In this document: in pieces, positions 7,194 through 10,067 of the stretch
How positions within the stretch are numbered: position 1 is the stretch's first letter
Layout of the letters: each line of letters starts with the position of its first letter
Origin: Dictyocoela muelleri
Taxonomy: Eukaryota > Microsporidia
Assembly (NCBI GenBank): GCA_016256075.1
Contig: SDVU01000856.1
Span: 1 to 10,067 of the forward strand
Reading direction: 5' to 3'
DNA length: 10,067 nucleotides
Position numbers and translations under genes: made by a program
The notes under the pieces: generated by a model
The model's database searches: none
What the model saw: the letters and a program-made list of their open reading frames with translations, nothing else
What the model was told of the DNA's origin: nothing

Positions 7194-7270
7194 GTTAGAT
7201 ATCTCAGTGGTTAACAATTTTTAATGTAAAATTTAAGTTTCACTGGTTTGTATTGTTTTTTACTAAGATT
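7194..7270 (+). mobile_element. Head of an older, interrupted SINE-like copy (copy S4, left part)
   Basis: GTTAGATATCTCAGTGGTTAAC (start 7194) is a tRNA-like A-box region, and GGTTTGTATT near 7245 sits at the B-box position. The stretch matches the head of the opposite-strand copy at 7271-7782 through the shared CTCAGTGGTTAAC, AATGTAAAATTTAAG and GGTTTG. The match stops where that copy begins and resumes after it, near 7790. Confidence 0.65.
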
Positions 7271-7358
7271 ATTATGTGCTATATATTATATATTGCATGC
7301 TGGCAATATTCATTATTATGTACTATATATTATATATTGCATGCTGGCAACATTCATA
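7271..7358. repeat. 44-bp tandem duplication of the SINE-like tail
   Basis: ATTATGTGCTATATATTATA at 7271 recurs at 7315 (one base different) and each unit runs on through ATTGCATGCTGGCAA to CATT/CATA. The unit is the 3' tail of the SINE-like element, duplicated head to tail. Confidence 0.9.
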
Positions 7359-7782
7359 GTTGCCAACCCGAGAGATTGTCTCAAACCATAGTCTTATGAC
7401 CTTTTGTTCCTGGTGTTACGTAATACATCACTTCCTAAGCTACCCAAAGATTATTTTTAAAAAATTTTCGTTTTATCGATGACTCATCAGGATACAGGTA
7501 ATTAGTGGCTTTTCATGAATTTTTATTTTATACTACTTTTTTTTGATATTTCATAGAATTCAACCCCACACCGAAGAGGGTCCTTTCTCCTTCACTATAA
7601 AAGATTTTAACAGGTCTTAATCAGCTATACCACACTGGAACAACTGCATATTATACTATAATTATATAGTTATGACCGCTTAATGTCATTCCCTCATTAT
7701 TAATTAAAGTGACGTTAAAAATAATTCAAACTTCGATACTTAAATGTTACATTCAAGAGTGTTAACCACTGAGCTATCTGGC
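7271..7782 (-). mobile_element. Best-preserved tRNA-headed SINE-like copy (copy S3)
   Basis: On the minus strand it starts at 7782 with GCCAGATAGCTCAGTGGTTA, a tRNA-like 5' end with a good A box (TAGCTCAGTGG). GTTTGAATT follows about 52 bases in, one base from the normal T-loop position of a tRNA and two C-to-T changes from GTTCGAATC, so it is a plausible B box. A tRNA-unrelated body of about 400 bases follows, shared with the copies at 2772-3215, 7790-8105 and 9905-10067. It ends in an AT-rich tail (ATGCAATATATAATATATAG). There is no coding frame, consistent with a Pol III-transcribed, reverse-transcribed, non-autonomous element. Clear target-site duplications were not found. It lies inside an older copy in the opposite orientation. 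Confidence 0.7.
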
Positions 7783-7789
7783 TCATATA

Positions 7790-8105
7790 AAATACTATAA
7801 ATATTAAATTAAGTTATCAATAACTACAATAGTAATTTACATTTATTAGTGTGTGATCTTGTTGATTAGATATAGTCTAATATTTTATATAAAACAAAAA
7901 TAATACAAATAGTTCTGTAGACGTATCTCGGCAAAAACGTTAATAAAACTAAAAATTCATGAAAAGGTTTATAATTTCTTCTATCCTGCTAGTCATTGAT
8001 AAAACCAAAATCGTATAAATAGTAGTATCACTAGGCCCTTAGACATAACTTGAACACCAATAACTAAATGTTTATACACAAAAATTGTATACAATTCTCA
8101 AGAAC
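7790..8105 (+). mobile_element. Body of the older, interrupted SINE-like copy (copy S4, right part)
   Basis: Same-order matches to the family body are ATTAAGTTATCAATAACTA (about 7805), GTGTGTGATCTTGTTGATTA (about 7848), AAAAATTCATGAAAAG (7950), TATCCTGCTAGTCATTGATA (7982) and CTTAGACATAACTTGAACACC (about 8038). The matching strand is plus, the same as the head at 7194-7270, so the two pieces are best read as one copy split by the minus-strand insertion. The 3' end is indistinct; a short palindrome (AATTGTATACAATT, 8083-8096) lies near it. Confidence 0.6.
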
Positions 8106-8181
8106 GCCAATTAAAAATTGTTTCACCATCTAAATTTTAATATTTATCATATACCACTCAAATAAAAAGTATTTTCCCGTA

Positions 8182-8184
8182 CCC
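8182..8184 (+). promoter_or_regulatory. CCC start-proximal motif of SAM50
   Basis: GTACCCTGAAAAA leads directly into the ATG at 8192; a second CCC is at 8176-8178. This is the third gene start in the window with CCC nearby. Confidence 0.45.
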
Positions 8185-8191
8185 TGAAAAA

Positions 8192-9436
8192 ATGCAAAAC
8201 ATTAATACCACTTTTCAACAGTACATAAATTCAATTAAAAATAATGAAAAAGAAATTCAGAACCTTAAAAAACTTGGGTATATCACACATAACAACCAAT
8301 TGTCATTTAAAAAAAGAATTACAATCACTGGATGCGCTAAATATCCATATCTTACTTTAAGTGGCCATATACCAAATATATTTGGTAATGGTGAAAAATT
8401 TGAATTTAAAATTAAAAAAAATTTTTTATCTTTTTTATTTATAAAGCCTATTTTCAATCAAAATAGTGATATTTCATTCTTAGAACTAAAAACGTACCAA
8501 ACGAAAAAGAAATTGCTTGGATTTGAATATCCAATAGACGGCGTCGTTCTAAAAAAAGAATCAAAAAATTTTAGTTATGATTTTGCAATTGAAAAAATTT
8601 ATAAAAATTTTGTTTCATACTTTTCAACAAGTTTTAATTTTCCAGGAATCAATTTAAAAATGAAAATCGGGTCTGTTTCTTCTGATCAAAAAATTTCTCC
8701 TTTTTTAAAAATTATTTCCGATTTTAAAATTCTAAAAAGTATAAAATTTGATCCGAAGATGAAAAAGAAAAATTATTCGTTTGGTGATAATTTTATAACA
8801 AATATTTTTAACGATAAAACAAAGAATACAATCAAGTTGTACGATATTAAAAATAGTTTTAAAGATAAATTTATGAATTTTGTTATCAACAAAACATTCA
8901 AATATCCATTTATTGCCAAAAGTTTCTTAAAAATAAGAAAAAATATATATCCAGAAAATAATAACTTAAATTCTAAAAATTTACCTGAAATTATATTTAT
9001 GTCAAAAATGCGATCAGGTGTCGTATTTGGAAGACCACACCCATTAGATAAATTCCTTCTTGGCCGAAATATCCGAGGTTATCCGGAAAATTCGATAGGT
9101 CCTGTTGACAAGAACAATATTTCACTTGGAAATTCGTTTATAGAAATTAAGAACCAATTGTCAGCAAATTTTAAAAATTTTGAAATTTTTACACACTCTG
9201 ACATTGGTTTTTGCAGTAAAACACAAAACTTAATTGAGACTCTAAAAATGACAATGCTTTCGATGATTCTAAAACAACCATACAAAACTTTCGGTGCTAG
9301 TTTCGGACTTGGTGTAAATTATTTGTTCCCAAAAATTAAGAATTTTGCACCAAAAATTGGATTAACATATTCAATCCCACTTACTCAAGTTGATGGAAAT
9401 GAAAGGTTGAAGTTTAATCTTGATATTGTCTCATAA
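8192..9436 (+). CDS. SAM50: Sam50/Omp85-type outer-membrane beta-barrel assembly protein
   Basis: The 414-residue, Lys/Phe/Asn-rich protein has no hydrophobic helix. Its C-terminal half shows the Omp85 barrel pattern: GVVFGRPHPLDKFLLGRN leading to IRGYPENSIGP (294-304), the conserved RGF/Y...GP lid segment of Sam50, then alternating strands and a closing FGASFGLGVNYLFP (367-380) and LTYSIPL near the end. Sam50 is the core of the SAM complex, which inserts barrel proteins such as Tom40 into the mitochondrial outer membrane; in a microsporidian this would be the mitosome. It is shorter than yeast Sam50 (484 residues) and no POTRA domain is obvious in the N-terminal 100 residues. The start is the first ATG, preceded by CCC; the frame has no earlier in-frame ATG nearby. 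The gene is divergent from RRP41. The N-terminal half is not diagnostic. Confidence 0.8.
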   Translation: MQNINTTFQQYINSIKNNEKEIQNLKKLGYITHNNQLSFKKRITITGCAKYPYLTLSGHIPNIFGNGEKFEFKIKKNFLSFLFIKPIFNQNSDISFLELKTYQTKKKLLGFEYPIDGVVLKKESKNFSYDFAIEKIYKNFVSYFSTSFNFPGINLKMKIGSVSSDQKISPFLKIISDFKILKSIKFDPKMKKKNYSFGDNFITNIFNDKTKNTIKLYDIKNSFKDKFMNFVINKTFKYPFIAKSFLKIRKNIYPENNNLNSKNLPEIIFMSKMRSGVVFGRPHPLDKFLLGRNIRGYPENSIGPVDKNNISLGNSFIEIKNQLSANFKNFEIFTHSDIGFCSKTQNLIETLKMTMLSMILKQPYKTFGASFGLGVNYLFPKIKNFAPKIGLTYSIPLTQVDGNERLKFNLDIVS

Positions 9437-9440
9437 AAAA

Positions 9441-9594
9441 TATTTAACAATAAATTGATTAATAATGATTAATAATATTTAATAATGATTAATAATGATT
9501 AATAATATTTAACAATGATTATTAACAATAAAATATTTAACAATGATTATTAACAATAAAATGATTAACAATGATTATTAACAATAAAATGATT
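9441..9594. repeat. Short AT-rich tandem repeats behind SAM50
   Basis: First, AATAATGATTAATAATATTT occurs at 9461 and 9491 (spacing 30). Then a 28-base unit beginning AACAATGATTATTAACAATA occurs three times at 9511, 9539 and 9567, the last two identical. All units share AATGATT and AACAATAA, so they look like expansions of one seed. The array begins within five bases of the SAM50 stop and forms its 3' region. Confidence 0.9.
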
Positions 9595-9904
9595 AATAAT
9601 GAATTTGAAACCCATTTTTAAACTTTTATATTTACAATTCAAGATTATTATTTCATCCTAAAATTCGTTAGAAAGTTAAATTTGGCACTTTAAGAGAAAA
9701 ATCACAACAACAAAATTCAAATAAATTATAAATACTTTCTTTAAAATGATTAGTATTCACAGTTAAGAAATATTTTTGTATAATGACTATAAAGTTATTA
9801 TGTATGTTATTTTGTTAAAATCAAAATAATTTGAAAAAAACTTTTAACTCTTAAGGTTGATAGATTTACCTTTTATAATCAGTGCGTAATTAAATTAATG
9901 AATA
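9595..9904. other. AT-rich spacer, no feature recognised
   Basis: No coding frame, RNA gene or repeat is visible between the tandem repeats and the right-hand SINE-like copy. Confidence 0.5.
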
Positions 9905-10067
9905 AAACTATATATATTACATGTTTACAACATCCATAGCTGCCAACCTGGAGAGTTGTCTCCAACTATAGTCTTATGACCTTTGGTTCCTGGTGTTCCA
10001 ATAATACGTCACTTCCTAAGCTACCCAGAAGCCTAGCTGTATACGCGATTTTCGTTTTATCAATGAC
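9905..10067 (-). mobile_element. 3' part of another SINE-like copy, cut by window edge (copy S5)
   Basis: It matches 7328-7483 in the same orientation through CATAGTTGCCAACC/CATAGCTGCCAACC, ATAGTCTTATGACCTTT, GTTCCTGGTGTT, CACTTCCTAAGCTACCCA and ATTTTCGTTTTATC. It is among the better conserved of the copies here. The tRNA-like head should lie to the right of the window. The tail reads GTTGTAAACATGTAATATATATAG on the minus strand. Confidence 0.8.

Noticed and set aside
7720-7782. A tRNA gene on the minus strand
   Set aside because: The A box and T-loop-like motif are present, but the D, anticodon and acceptor stems do not pair, there is no matching 3' acceptor strand, and the sequence continues into a body shared with the other repeat copies. 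It is a tRNA-like head of a repeat.
7784-7800. Target-site duplication of the inner SINE-like copy (TACTATAAATATTA against TACTATATATTATA)
   Set aside because: The left-hand match lies inside the element's own tail, which recurs in the other copies, so it is not flanking DNA.
8257-9285. Minus-strand frames inside SAM50
   Set aside because: They are antisense shadows of a convincing gene, with no motif of their own.
9461-9594. CRISPR array from the regular repeats behind SAM50
   Set aside because: The units are adjacent AT-rich tandem repeats without unique spacers, and the genome is eukaryotic.

Overview
The window looks like an accessory, repeat-filled stretch of a very AT-rich, compact-gene eukaryotic genome, most likely a microsporidian with an expanded genome (Hamiltosporidium- or Edhazardia-like; the genus is a guess). 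Three points suggest this. The three confident genes are intronless and short for their families: a ZIP metal transporter, an Rrp41-type exosome subunit and a Sam50-type outer-membrane assembly protein. Each has a CCC triplet 0 to 7 bases before its best ATG, which matches the CCC signal described at microsporidian gene starts. A shortened Sam50 also fits a reduced mitochondrion (mitosome). No rRNA or functional tRNA was seen.

Layout from left to right. Positions 1-1140 (minus strand) hold the gag-to-protease part of a broken, Ty3/gypsy-like LTR retroelement that runs off the left edge. Positions 1141-4800 have no confident gene. They hold two foldback (MITE-like) elements at about 1891-2283 and 3583-4158, two 32-bp palindromes built from a terminal motif like that of the second element, an old copy of a tRNA-headed SINE-like repeat at about 2772-3215, and a possible 40-codon orphan ORF at 4288-4410. 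The ZIP gene (4853-5692, plus) converges on RRP41 (6086-6778, minus) across an AT-rich repeat array. Positions 6850-8190, between the divergent RRP41 and SAM50 genes, are dominated by SINE-like copies, one inserted inside an older one in the opposite orientation. SAM50 (8192-9436, plus) is followed by short tandem repeats, featureless sequence, and the 3' part of another SINE-like copy that runs off the right edge.

The three genes are housekeeping genes with no evident shared pathway: metal import, RNA turnover and processing, and organelle outer-membrane biogenesis. They do not form an operon. The most novel material is non-coding. It comprises an interspersed family of about 0.45-0.5 kb with recognisable Pol III A and B boxes (four copies here) and two foldback families with different ends but a similar inner core.
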